A stretch of 64,000 bases of DNA from Christensenella sp. (GCA_022009775.1 CP091723.1:1116001-1180000), one strand, 5' to 3'; shown: positions 47,950 through 56,870, counted from the first letter of the stretch. Program-made: numbers and translations. The notes: a model not told the origin generated them from the letters alone.

Positions 47950-48200
47950 CACACCCGAAACGAAAACTTGTTTGGAGCGTACTTATAAGTGGAATGTGTG
48001 ACTTCAAAGACGGAACACGAGCCGCAACGGCGGCGAGCAAATAAGCGCCGAGCAAGATGATTGTACGAGAATGCGTGGCACTGTGTTGCGCAAGCCGCCA
48101 CGCATGCGAAGTGGCATAACAAGGGGACGATACTTTTCTATGCGAGTGCCGACTGTCTTCCCCGCGAGCGATATACACTTTTGTAGAGAAAACGCCTATA
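47950..48200 (-). repeat. Dispersed repeat family B, copy 2
   Basis: Reverse complement relative of 38735-38935. Beginning from 48165 and reading the minus strand: ACTCGCATAGA, TTATGCCAC, GCGGCTCGTGTTCCGTC, then ACAAGTTTTC. The rest of 48200-48360 shows nothing further that I can name. No ORF here is convincing. Confidence 0.65.
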
Positions 48201-48360
48201 CGAGTGGTGGAAGAAATACCGGCGCGGACCGGAAAGATGGGGTGTTCTATTTAGGGTTTTACACGTTTACCCTTTGTAGAGCCGTGAACTTATAAAAACT
48301 TATACACGCACTTTGCTAATTCGGTGCGCTTTTTCTTGTTGTATGAGTTTGTTTTTTCTG

Positions 48361-49245
48361 TTATCCGAGAACGACGGAGCGAAGAAACGCAAGGACGACT
48401 GTGCAAGTCTCGGTGCGTTGGACGTTTTTTTGTTCTATTGTCGTTGCGTTTACGTCGTCGATGAAGTTTGGCAATTTTATCGGCAAATCGTCTTCGACGT
48501 CGATTTGAGCAAACGCAGTGTGATTGGCTTCTTTCAAGACTTTTGAAACGTAGCCGTCTTTGAGCCGTGCTTTTGCGTCGTTTGCTTTGTCTTGGGTGCG
48601 CACTTTGTCGTTGTCAGCTTCGACGAGAAGAACGGGCAGTGAGCAATCGAGAAGATTGTCCGAAACGTAGATTTCCACTCCGTTGTCGTCTTTGACGGGT
48701 TCGCCGTTTTCGTCAAGCAATTTGTGTCTGCTTCCGACTGGAGCACATAGCACCGTGCCCATAACTTTGTCTTTATTTTCAGACGTTCTGCGTATTGCGC
48801 TTGCACCGCCTTCAAAAGAGTGCCCCGCGATGAAAAATTTCACGTTGCCGTAGGTTTCAAACGCTGTTTCTTCTGCTTGGTAGTGAGTGTATGCAAGATT
48901 GTTGTCAAGTTGCGGTATTACAACGAGATAGCCTTGTTTTGCAAGTGCGGTGGCAAGATAAGAATATCTTTCGGGTTCAACGCCCATTCCGACGTATAAA
49001 ATCACGCCGTATTCACAGTTGAGATTGTTGCCGTTTGTCACTTTTCCGTTTTCGTCGCGCGTAGCGTTTGTGACGGGTGAGAACACGAGTGCGTTTCCGA
49101 TGTTTCTCTCAAGCACGATAAAAGAGTTGTCTATGGCATAGTTAATTTTCCCGTCGTCGCCCTTTCTGTCGCACGCAAAAAGCGTCGCGCAAAGCACGAG
49201 TGTGAATGCAAGTGTTAAAAAGGTAGTGATAGTTTTCTTTTTCAT
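48361..49245 (-). CDS. Secreted alpha/beta-hydrolase lipoprotein
   Basis: A 294-residue lipoprotein: MKKKTITTFLTLAFTLVLC signal and lipobox LFAC (Cys25). The body is an alpha/beta-hydrolase: GVILYVGMGVEPERYSYLATALAKQGYLVVIPQLD is the start of the fold, FIAGHSFEGGAS is the nucleophile elbow with a serine candidate (one residue longer than the common GHSxGG), LLVEADNDKV carries the likely Asp, and ANHTAF the likely His. Substrate unknown; dienelactone-hydrolase- or lipase-like activity on the outer face of the membrane is the family-level guess. The gene is transcribed divergently from the decarboxylase; a TATAAT is present near 49313-49318 (minus). Confidence 0.82.
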   Translation of the reverse strand: MKKKTITTFLTLAFTLVLCATLFACDRKGDDGKINYAIDNSFIVLERNIGNALVFSPVTNATRDENGKVTNGNNLNCEYGVILYVGMGVEPERYSYLATALAKQGYLVVIPQLDNNLAYTHYQAEETAFETYGNVKFFIAGHSFEGGASAIRRTSENKDKVMGTVLCAPVGSRHKLLDENGEPVKDDNGVEIYVSDNLLDCSLPVLLVEADNDKVRTQDKANDAKARLKDGYVSKVLKEANHTAFAQIDVEDDLPIKLPNFIDDVNATTIEQKNVQRTETCTVVLAFLRSVVLG

Positions 49246-49372
49246 CGTCTATACGGTGCGTTTTTGTGCAAAACGCCGAATTCTCAAGCGATAACGCTCG
49301 TTTTTCTAGATTATAACACGCCTTAAAACATTTTTCCATAGCATTTTTCAAAAGATATGATATAATTAAAAT

Positions 49373-50856
49373 ATGAGAGAAAGAAATCCCAAAATTTTTC
49401 ATCCTAACCGCGTGAAAAGAGACAATGCGCTCAAAACGAACGACGAAAAAAGTCTTGCAACGCTTTTGAAAGAACACGACGACGACAAAATCGTGCCATT
49501 TCACATGCCGGGACATAAACGTGTGCCGTTCGATTTTCTTTTCGGCGCACAAAAAATAGATATAACCGAAATTGAAGGCTTTGACAATCTTCACGACGCA
49601 AACGGAATTTTGAAGTCGGCGCAGGAAAGAGCGGCAACTTTGTACGGCGCGAAACATACGCGCTTCCTTATAAACGGCAGTACTTGCGGAATTCTCGCAG
49701 GTGTGAGAGCGGTGACGAAAGCAGGGGATAAAGTGCTTGTTGCGCGCAACTGTCACAAATCCGTTTTCAATGCGATTGAAATTTGCTCGCTCACACCCGT
49801 GTACGTGCGTCCGACATATTTTGAAGAATACGGTTTTTACGGTTCTGTAGACCCTAAAGACGTCGAAAAGGCGTTTGACGAAAACGGAGATATAAAACTC
49901 GTCGTAATCACAAGCCCGACGTACGAAGGCGTGATAAGCGACGTGCAGAAAATTGCAGATATATGTCACGCACGCAACGCGATTCTCTTTGTTGACGAAG
50001 CGCACGGTGCGCATCTGGGACTTGACAAAAGATTTGAAGAAAGTGCGAGACAACTGGGCGCGGATATGGTGGTGAACAGTCTTCACAAAACGCTCCCAAG
50101 CCTTACGCAAACCGCACTTTTGCACGTTTTGACGGACAGAGTCGATATGAAAGAGATAGATTCGAATCTTGCCGTATTCGAATCGAGTTCTCCGTCCTAC
50201 GTGCTTATGGCGTCGATAGACGGTTGCGTGCGATTCCTTGAAGACGATAAAAAACGCGCGCTTGAAAAATGGGCCGACGAAATAGACGCAACGAGAAAAT
50301 CGTTGTCTCGTCTGAAGAAACTCGGATTGTTCGAGCCGAGAAAGGACTCGAGAGTGTTTTCATACGACAAGTCGAAACTTGTGATTTTATGCACGGGAGC
50401 AAGCACCAACGGTGTGGAACTCAAAAGCGTTTTGCGCAAAGCGTACGACATAGAACTTGAAATGGCAAGCGTCAATTACGCCATAGCGATGACGGGACTC
50501 GGTGACGGTTATGAGTCTTTCGGCGCACTTATAGACGCGCTGTTTTCGCTTGACGACAGTCTTGCTTTCAGAAACGGGCTCGTTGCGCAACCTATACTTG
50601 AAATTGCAAAAAAGCACTTGAACCGTATCAAATCAAGAGTTTAAGCACCGAAATCGTCGATTTCGACAAAAGCGAAGGAAGAGTGTGCGCAGAGAACGTG
50701 TGGGCGTATCCGCCCGGTGCGCCTATAATCGTAAAGGGCGAAGTCATAGACGGGGAGTTTATAAAACACGCGACGCTAGAGTATGAAAACGGCGTGAACG
50801 TATCAAGCGAAAAAGGCACTTTTCCGAGCGGAATACTCGTTGTGAAACAAGATTGA
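49373..50856 (+). CDS. Orn/Lys/Arg decarboxylase-like PLP enzyme (frameshifted)
   Basis: Fold-type I PLP enzyme of the Orn/Lys/Arg decarboxylase group lacking the N-terminal wing domain of the E. coli enzymes. FHMPGHKR is the family start, GSTCGILAGVRA and VDEAHGAHLG are the PLP region, and NSLHKTLPSLTQTA has the Schiff-base Lys. One T is missing from 50640-50642; with it the C-terminal domain (KSEGRVCAENVWAYPPGAPIIVKGEVI) is joined and the protein has about 495 residues. Substrate (arginine, lysine or ornithine) cannot be told. The gene is upstream of the SCIFF locus but has its own promoter region; a TATAAT-like box lies near 49352-49358. Confidence 0.88.
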
Positions 50857-50943
50857 ATCGTATAGTTTCAAACGATACGTAAGACGCGCATATTTGCCTT
50901 TTGACCGAGAAAATCGGGCGAATAGGCAATTTGGACATTTGTG

Positions 50944-50972
50944 TTGACAAAACACGGCGTTGTTTCTATAAT
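50944..50972 (+). promoter_or_regulatory. Strong promoter of the SCIFF peptide gene
   Basis: Consensus TTGACA (50944-50949) and TATAAT (50967-50972) with 17-base spacing; AAGGAG follows ahead of the start. Confidence 0.9.
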
Positions 50973-51002
50973 GATATATATTAAAAGTAAGGAGCCATTA
51001 CG

Positions 51003-51149
51003 ATGAAAAGAATTGTAACCTTGAAAACTCGCGATCTCAACGAAAGCAAAAAGAACGGCGGCTGCGGCGAATGCCAAACTTCTTGCCAATCTGCTTGCAA
51101 GACTTCTTGCGGCGTTGCAAACCAAAAGTGCGAGAAAGCAGCAAAATAA
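51003..51149 (+). CDS. scfA: SCIFF (six cysteines in forty-five) ranthipeptide precursor
   Basis: A 48-residue Cys-rich peptide, too short for many gene callers. The core has exactly six Cys in the pattern C-x2-C-x3-C-x3-C-x3-C-x6-C (CGECQTSCQSACKTSC...NQKC), with a leader beginning MKRIVTLKTRDLNES. Both leader and Cys spacing match the SCIFF family, ranthipeptides whose Cys are linked by thioether bonds to nearby residues. It has a consensus promoter, a good RBS (AAGGAG) and its own terminator, with its maturase immediately downstream. Confidence 0.96.
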   Translation: MKRIVTLKTRDLNESKKNGGCGECQTSCQSACKTSCGVANQKCEKAAK

Positions 51150-51175
51150 CTTTTTAACCCAAAAATCACAAAAGT

Positions 51176-51201
51176 CGCCTAGATACGTCTAGGCGTTTTT
51201 T
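51176..51201 (+). terminator. Intrinsic terminator between SCIFF and its maturase
   Basis: CGCCTAGA-tacg-TCTAGGCG followed by TTTTTT. It would let the small peptide message be far more abundant than the maturase message. Confidence 0.88.
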
Positions 51202-51221
51202 GTGTCGATAGGAAAATACAA

Positions 51222-52658
51222 ATGATTCATTCTTTCAAACTGAACGGATACAATATCGTGCTCGACGTTGCGAGCGGAAGCGTGCATAGCGTCGACGACG
51301 TGGCGTACGACGTTATAAATCTATACGAGACGAAATCGCATGAAGAAATTGTCAAGGAAGTTGCTGCAAAATACGCGCAAGACGGCGTGAGTGAACAAGA
51401 TGTAATAGAGTGCTTGGACGACGTTGACGAGCTTGTAGGACAAGGCAAACTCTTTGCAAAAGACGAGTTTAAGCCCGATATAGAAAATCTCGCAAAACGC
51501 AACACCGTGCTTAAAGCCATGTGCCTTCACGTCGCGCACACCTGCAATCTCAACTGCGAATATTGTTTTGCATCCCAAGGCAAGTATCACGGAGAACGCG
51601 CTCTTATGTCCTACGAAGTTGGCAAACGCGCGCTCGATTTCCTTGTGGAAAACAGCGGAACGCGCCGCAATCTCGAAGTGGACTTTTTCGGCGGCGAACC
51701 GCTTATGAACTGGCAAGTGGTCAAGGATCTTGTGGCGTATGCTCGCTCCATAGAGAAAGAGCACGGCAAAAATTTCCGCTTTACGCTCACCACCAACGGA
51801 ATGCTCGTTGACGACGATGTCATTGAGTTTGCCAACAAAGAGATGGACAACGTCGTGCTCAGCCTTGACGGAAGAAAGGAAATCAACGACCACTTCCGCA
51901 AGACGATAGGCAACGTGGGAAGTTACGATATAATCGTGCCGAAATTTCAGAAATTCGTCAAAGCGCGCGGCGGCAAGAATTATTATATGCGCGGCACGTT
52001 CACTCATCGCAATCCCGATTTCACCAACGACATTCAGACAATGCTCGATCTCGGATTCGACGAACTCAGCATGGAACCTGTCGTGTGTCCGCCCACCGAC
52101 AAATACGCGCTCACCGAAGACGACAAGAAAGTGCTTTACAAGGAGTACGAAAAACTTGCCGATATGATGATAAAAAGAAGAAAACAAGGCAAGCCGTTCA
52201 CCTTCTATCACTATATGCTCAATCTCGAAGGCGGTCCTTGCATTTACAAGCGCATTTCGGGTTGCGGAAGCGGAACGGAATATCTTGCAGTCACTCCGAC
52301 GGGCGAACTTTACCCCTGCCATCAATTCGTAGGCAACAAAGATTATCTCATGGGAGACATTTGGACGGGCGTTACGAACACCGCTATGCGTGACAAATTC
52401 AAGCGTTGCAACGCCTATTCGAGAAAAGAGTGCGAAGACTGCTGGGCAAGATTGTACTGCTCGGGTGGATGCGCGGCAAACGCGTACAACGCAACCGGCG
52501 ACATCAACGGCGTGTACGAGTACGGATGCGACTTGTTCAGAAAACGCATAGAATGTGCGATTATGCTCAAAGTCGACGAACAATTAAGCGGTGATGCTTA
52601 TGAGTGCGAAAGCGATTGCCTCGATTGCGAGACTTGCGGAGACTGCGCTCACGACTAA
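51222..52658 (+). CDS. scfB: Thioether cross-link-forming SCIFF maturase (radical SAM/SPASM)
   Basis: A 478-residue radical SAM/SPASM enzyme that forms thioether bonds in the SCIFF peptide. An N-terminal peptide-recognition-like region (about 1-85) precedes the radical SAM cluster motif CNLNCEYCFA (Cys108, 112, 115). The DFFGGEPLMNW strand and the C-terminal auxiliary-cluster (SPASM/twitch) Cys set (GCGSGTEYLAVTPTGELYPCHQFVG, CEDCWARLYCSGGCAANAY) are intact, ending in a Cys-rich tail CLDCETCGDC. It follows the precursor gene, the conserved arrangement for this family. Confidence 0.97.
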   Translation: MIHSFKLNGYNIVLDVASGSVHSVDDVAYDVINLYETKSHEEIVKEVAAKYAQDGVSEQDVIECLDDVDELVGQGKLFAKDEFKPDIENLAKRNTVLKAMCLHVAHTCNLNCEYCFASQGKYHGERALMSYEVGKRALDFLVENSGTRRNLEVDFFGGEPLMNWQVVKDLVAYARSIEKEHGKNFRFTLTTNGMLVDDDVIEFANKEMDNVVLSLDGRKEINDHFRKTIGNVGSYDIIVPKFQKFVKARGGKNYYMRGTFTHRNPDFTNDIQTMLDLGFDELSMEPVVCPPTDKYALTEDDKKVLYKEYEKLADMMIKRRKQGKPFTFYHYMLNLEGGPCIYKRISGCGSGTEYLAVTPTGELYPCHQFVGNKDYLMGDIWTGVTNTAMRDKFKRCNAYSRKECEDCWARLYCSGGCAANAYNATGDINGVYEYGCDLFRKRIECAIMLKVDEQLSGDAYECESDCLDCETCGDCAHD

Positions 52659-52796
52659 ACCGATTGCGAACTCAAAAAATGAGTTCGCTTTTGCTATATA
52701 AACGATTGCGGGATAGGGCATATATTTTCAAAGACCGCGCAAAACTTGCGTTTGCGTGAAAAATTCGATTTATCTCTTGAAAGGAGAAAATGCAAT

Positions 52797-53282
52797 ATGT
52801 CAAAGGATAAAACAGAAAAGACAAACGCAATGCGTTTGCTCGATGCAAAAAAGGCGGAGTATAAAGAACATATTCTTCCCATACAAGACGCGGTGAGCGG
52901 CGTTGAAGCGGCAGCTCTTCTCGGCGTTGACGAAAAATATGTGTATAAGACGCTCGTGACGGCAGGGAAAAGCCTTGAACATTACGTGTTCGTCATCCCC
53001 GTTGCCGCAGAACTCGATTTGAAGAAAGCGGCGAAAGTCGTGGGCGAAAAAAGCGTCGAAATGCTCAAATCCAAAGATTTGCTTGCGCTCACCGGCTACG
53101 TTCACGGCGGATGCTCGCCTGTGGGCATGAAAAAATTCTTCAAAACAACGATAGACGAGAGTGCAAAAGACATCGATCGCATATATTTTTCGGGCGGCAA
53201 AATCGGGTATCAGATAGAAACGACTCTCAAAGAGCTTGAAAAAGCAATCCGCTTTACGCTTGCCGACGTTACGGTGAAATAA
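52797..53282 (+). CDS. ybaK: Cys-tRNA(Pro) deacylase YbaK/EbsC
   Basis: A 161-residue trans-editing protein that hydrolyses Cys-tRNA(Pro). KTNAMRLLDAKK at the N-terminus, VSGVEAAALLGVDEKYVYKTLV, FVIPVAAELDLKKAAKV and LTGYVHGGCSPVGMKKFFKT are typical of YbaK. The start at 52797 follows AAGGAG; an ATG seven bases upstream hits a stop quickly. Located after scfB but probably independent. Confidence 0.95.
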   Translation: MSKDKTEKTNAMRLLDAKKAEYKEHILPIQDAVSGVEAAALLGVDEKYVYKTLVTAGKSLEHYVFVIPVAAELDLKKAAKVVGEKSVEMLKSKDLLALTGYVHGGCSPVGMKKFFKTTIDESAKDIDRIYFSGGKIGYQIETTLKELEKAIRFTLADVTVK

Positions 53283-53289
53283 TTGCGGG

Positions 53290-53318
53290 TTGCCTACGCG
53301 CGTGACATGTGATACAAT
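53290..53318 (+). promoter_or_regulatory. Promoter of the large membrane-anchored protein gene
   Basis: TTGCCT (53290-53295) and TACAAT (53313-53318) at 17-base spacing, 41 bases before the start codon. Confidence 0.5.
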
Positions 53319-53359
53319 AAAAATATAAAAGCGTGTTTCAAAGCGCACGGGAGAGTCGC

Positions 53360-55075
53360 ATGGAAAAGAAAAGCGTTGTATTTACCATAATCACGATATT
53401 CGTTGCAATAATCATAATTGCGACGGTTTTGGTTTTTCCCGAAAGAGTTGCGGACGCAAACTCTGTGCAACGCTATTTTGAAGGCATTGATTCTTCGGGA
53501 GCAATCGTCACAATGGAGAATTGCCCCGTTGTCGTTGACAAGGAAGATCTCGATTTTTACATCTACTATCAAGGCAAAAGCAACTCGCAAGGTCAGTATG
53601 AACAGTTTGGCAGCGTTTGCGCGACCTATACTTTTCGCAATCCGAGCGAAAACACCATAAATATGGACGTTGTGTTTCCATACGGATATAAGGATGAGAA
53701 CAAATCCGACAAAGACGATTGCTCTGTGAGTGTTGACGGCGCGCAAATCGCGTGGCGTACAAGATATACGCATATCGGTTATTACCGCTTTGACATTGAA
53801 AGGGATTTGTCGTCTTTAAGCGACGATTTTGTGCAAGACTCATTTTTCGCCACCACGCAAAAGGTGTACAAATACACGTATTCCGTATCCGACACGGCTC
53901 AGGGGCTTGATTTGACGTTTGAGTATGACAGAAATTGGGAAAGAAAAGTCGTGTGCGATTTTCACTCCCAACGAGAAGGCAACAAACAACAAATCGTCAT
54001 GAGCACGGCAGGCAAGCCGCAACTAGTGTTCTACGTTGTAGGTGAAGATTTGGACATCGCCGCTTGCGACGTGACGGTCATCGGCGGACAAAAGGGCGGA
54101 CATCTCTCGCTTGTGTCAAGACAAGAGCAGACATTTGGTGACGAGCTTGCATACGTCAATCGTCCCGCGGACAGTGACGTTCTCGATATTGACTGGTACA
54201 ATGCTCTTGCAAACACGTTCAACTCGCTGCACAGCAGTACGGTGATTCGCCCGTTAGAGTTTGTCATATCTAGATATCCGGAACTTTCGCTCTTCCGTTG
54301 GTGTCAGTATACGCTCTCCATTGCGCCGGGGCAGACGATTGTCAATTCCGTCACCGTGCCGCTTTTTCCCGCTCGTAACGAGAGATATATCCCCGCCGTG
54401 TATGAATTCATCTATTATCTCTCTCCCGCAACCACGTGGGCAGGGTTCAAAGATTTGACGGTGAACATCCACACGGACGGCTATTTGCTCAACTACGCAA
54501 TAAAGGGCTTTGCCAAAACGGACGGCGGATACACCTACCACTCGGACACGCTGCCAGAGGGCGAACTTACGTTCAAGATTTGCAGTGAAGAAACTCAAAA
54601 ATCGAGAAACTCCGGTTTTATATTTTTCGTGATAATCTTCTTGTATATTCTTGCAATCGTGCTCGGAGTGACGGTAGGCGCGCCGCTTGTGGTGTTCTCG
54701 ATCACGATCACCATAATCGCTATCGTCAAATCGGTGAAAAAAAAAAAAGCCGACAAGGCGGCAAAGAGCGTTGTCCCCACACAACAATACGAGCCTATCC
54801 CGAGCGACTTGGCAAACAAATATTCCGATATGTTTTCAGACTTTGACGTGAGAGAAAACGCCGACAACACAAAAGCGACCGATTCGAGCGGATTGACTTT
54901 CTTTGACGATACGGGCAATCAAGACGTGACGGTGCTTGACGGCAATACGGCTGAAACATCGCAAAATGCACCCACCGACAGCGACAATATAACACCGTCA
55001 GCCGCCGACAACAAAGATAACGATATGTCTATACGTGCCGAAAACAGCGATACGGATGAAAACGACAAACAATAA
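53360..55075 (+). CDS. Large membrane-anchored extracytoplasmic protein of unknown function
   Basis: A 571-residue protein I do not recognise. One TM helix near the N-terminus (about 8-26), a beta-rich extracytoplasmic region of about 380 residues with many Tyr/Trp strands, then two closely spaced TM helices (about 415-460), a Lys-rich stop (KKKKADKAAK) and a 110-residue acidic, Asp/Asn/Thr-rich disordered cytoplasmic tail. The architecture recalls DUF2207-like proteins but no conserved motif was seen. A run of 12 A (about 54737-54748) falls in-frame inside the Lys stretch. Followed by an intrinsic terminator and rex. Confidence 0.7.
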   Translation: MEKKSVVFTIITIFVAIIIIATVLVFPERVADANSVQRYFEGIDSSGAIVTMENCPVVVDKEDLDFYIYYQGKSNSQGQYEQFGSVCATYTFRNPSENTINMDVVFPYGYKDENKSDKDDCSVSVDGAQIAWRTRYTHIGYYRFDIERDLSSLSDDFVQDSFFATTQKVYKYTYSVSDTAQGLDLTFEYDRNWERKVVCDFHSQREGNKQQIVMSTAGKPQLVFYVVGEDLDIAACDVTVIGGQKGGHLSLVSRQEQTFGDELAYVNRPADSDVLDIDWYNALANTFNSLHSSTVIRPLEFVISRYPELSLFRWCQYTLSIAPGQTIVNSVTVPLFPARNERYIPAVYEFIYYLSPATTWAGFKDLTVNIHTDGYLLNYAIKGFAKTDGGYTYHSDTLPEGELTFKICSEETQKSRNSGFIFFVIIFLYILAIVLGVTVGAPLVVFSITITIIAIVKSVKKKKADKAAKSVVPTQQYEPIPSDLANKYSDMFSDFDVRENADNTKATDSSGLTFFDDTGNQDVTVLDGNTAETSQNAPTDSDNITPSAADNKDNDMSIRAENSDTDENDKQ

Positions 55076-55100
55076 AAACGGAGTGTTATCCGTTTGATTG

Positions 55101-55132
55101 AAAAGCGATGCCTATGTGGTGTCGCTTTTTTT
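55101..55132 (+). terminator. Intrinsic terminator
   Basis: AAAAGCGAtgCC pairs with GGtgTCGCTTTTTTT around a short loop, about 25 bases after the stop codon of the membrane protein gene. Confidence 0.8.
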
Positions 55133-55225
55133 AGTGTGTAGCAAAACAAAATTTTATCGATATCAAGAGACCTGCAGCAAAAAAGTGTAAAAATCGAACG
55201 ATATTTGAAATATATCGATAAAAAC

Positions 55226-55254
55226 TTGACAATCAAGAGTGAATAGGAATATAT
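55226..55254 (+). promoter_or_regulatory. Promoter of rex
   Basis: TTGACA (55226-55231) and ATATAT (55249-55254), or TATATT one base later, 17-18 bases apart and about 32 bases from the start codon. Confidence 0.6.
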
Positions 55255-55285
55255 TTTTACCGATAAAAAATTACGGAGTGCGAAT

Positions 55286-55936
55286 ATGACGACAATTGAC
55301 AACAAGGATATATCCAAGGCAACGCTCAACCGCTTGCCGTCCTATCTGAAATATCTCTATCAACTCGACAAACTCAACGTGGCAACCGTGTCAAGCACAA
55401 CAATCGCAAACGGGCTCAACCTCAATCCCGTGCAGGTGAGAAAAGACATCGCGCTTGTTTCAAGCGTTGCGGGCAAACCGAAAATGGGTTACGTCACGAA
55501 AGAAATTATTGCGGATCTCGAAGGCTTTTTGGGGTACAACAACACGCACGACGCTATACTCGTCGGCGTCGGCGGACTCGGAAAAGCGTTTTTGGGATAC
55601 GGCGGTTTTGAGAATTACGGTTTGAATATCGTGGCGGCGTTTGACAACAACGAAAAACTCGTAAACACGAAAATCAACGGTAAGCCCGTCTATGACGTTG
55701 GCAAACTTCAAAGCATCGTGGCAAGATTCAACATTCAGATCGGCATCATCACCGTGCCGTCGTATGCTGCGCAAGAAGTGGCGGACAGAATGGTTGCGGC
55801 AGGCATAAAGGCGATTTGGAACTTTGCTTCCGTGCATCTCAACATTCCGTCCGACGTGGCACTCAAAAACGAAGACCTTGCTTCTTCGCTTGCGTTGCTC
55901 AGTCTCCAAATTCAATCCAACAGAAAGGAAGGCTGA
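55286..55936 (+). CDS. rex: Redox-sensing transcriptional repressor Rex
   Basis: A 216-residue NADH/NAD+-sensing repressor of fermentation and electron-transfer genes. N-terminal winged helix: TLNRLPSYLKYLYQLDK and SSTTIANGLNLNPVQVRKDIALVS. The Rossmann domain has ILVGVGGLGKAFLGY and AAFDNN, then the C-terminal domain-swap helix. Length and motifs are complete. Monocistronic. It may regulate the rnf operon in the same window, but no TTGTTAA-type Rex site was found near that promoter. Confidence 0.96.
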   Translation: MTTIDNKDISKATLNRLPSYLKYLYQLDKLNVATVSSTTIANGLNLNPVQVRKDIALVSSVAGKPKMGYVTKEIIADLEGFLGYNNTHDAILVGVGGLGKAFLGYGGFENYGLNIVAAFDNNEKLVNTKINGKPVYDVGKLQSIVARFNIQIGIITVPSYAAQEVADRMVAAGIKAIWNFASVHLNIPSDVALKNEDLASSLALLSLQIQSNRKEG

Positions 55937-55988
55937 CATCTCGGTTTGCCAAAAGACAATAGATTGAACCATAAAAAACGGCAAAAAC

Positions 55989-56018
55989 AAAATCCCGCAA
56001 TTGTGCGGGATTTTTTTT
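55989..56018. terminator. Bidirectional intrinsic terminator after rex
   Basis: AAAATCCCGCA-attg-TGCGGGATTTTTTTT, between rex (+) and the IPMDH-like gene (-). Confidence 0.88.
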
Positions 56019-56060
56019 GTATTGCCGTGTTGATAATGCAAAAACAGAGCGATAAAACCT

Positions 56061-56870
56061 TTATTCTGCCAAATTCTCAATTTCCGTGGGCAATCCGTAC
56101 GAGAAAGAAAGCGTGTTTTCGACAAGCGACTTCACGACTCTTTCATCCGACGAAGATAAACACTCGTAAGAGCCGAGAGTTGTCTCACCGAGACTCATCG
56201 AAGACACCGAGCATCCGCCGAGCGTTGCGGAAAGAGTGCAGAGCGGTCTCAATTGTTCGCGCATGCCGACGCACACGCGCGAGAGATTGGACGTTGAAAC
56301 TCGCACGGTGGCTTCAACGCTGTCCACGACTTCAACCGAGACGAAAGGATAGTCTTCGGCGATGTCGTAGGCAATCTTTCTCCAAAGGCTGGATATTGCA
56401 GTCGGTTCGACAGGCAAGACCAAAGTCAGATTTTCCGCTTTCATTTCGGCAAGTTCGTAGGCGATGCGAAGCACTTTTTCTATCTCCAACTCACTGAGCG
56501 TGTTCACGTCCTTTGCTTGTCTGCCGAAAGCGGTGCTCGACGAGAACGAACTTTCGGGGAAACGGCTTTCGTCGCACACGAAATATTCGTCTTCTTTTTC
56601 ACCGTCCTGCACGATTTGCACGTTTGCAAAAAGGCAGAGTTTTGCTCGTATGAGAGACAGCGGTGCGCTTGCGCTTGAAAAGTGCGGCGCAAAATACCAA
56701 ACGGCGTCTGACGATTTTGCTTTTTCAATCGCACCGTTTGAAATCGTCGGTTCATCGATACAAAAATCGATAAATTCGACGTCACCGTCAAAGCAATTTA
56801 CAAAAGTGCGCTTGGCTCTGTCCAACATTTTTTCGTATGACGTAATATAAAAAGCGGTTATGCGCGACAT
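56061..56870 (-). CDS. Degenerate isopropylmalate dehydrogenase-like protein
   Basis: A 269-residue protein with a clear but worn likeness to 3-isopropylmalate/isocitrate dehydrogenases. Matching stretches: AIEKAKSSDAVWYFAP, LSLIRAKLCLFANVQIV (compare LRKELGLYANLRPV), then IEKVLRIAYELAEMKAENLTLVLPVEPTAISSLWRKIAYDIAEDYP (in pieces) and TLSATLGGCSVSSMSLGE. The N-terminal GDGIGPE loop, the substrate Arg of YANLRPV, the catalytic Lys of DKANVL and the GDILSD metal aspartates are all absent. Such a protein should not be an active dehydrogenase. The start at 56870 follows AAAAAGGAG. It is monocistronic between rex and the ABC transporter. Confidence 0.68.
   Translation of the reverse strand: MSRITAFYITSYEKMLDRAKRTFVNCFDGDVEFIDFCIDEPTISNGAIEKAKSSDAVWYFAPHFSSASAPLSLIRAKLCLFANVQIVQDGEKEDEYFVCDESRFPESSFSSSTAFGRQAKDVNTLSELEIEKVLRIAYELAEMKAENLTLVLPVEPTAISSLWRKIAYDIAEDYPFVSVEVVDSVEATVRVSTSNLSRVCVGMREQLRPLCTLSATLGGCSVSSMSLGETTLGSYECLSSSDERVVKSLVENTLSFSYGLPTEIENLAE

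Noticed and set aside
51321..52583. 420-codon minus-strand ORF over the SCIFF maturase
   Set aside because: Antisense shadow; the plus-strand gene has all radical SAM and SPASM motifs.
55152..55224. Inverted repeat TTTTATCGATAT / ATATCGATAAAA upstream of rex as a Rex operator
   Set aside because: Arms are about 50 bases apart and do not match TTGTTAA-N4-TTAACAA; may be chance in AT-rich DNA.
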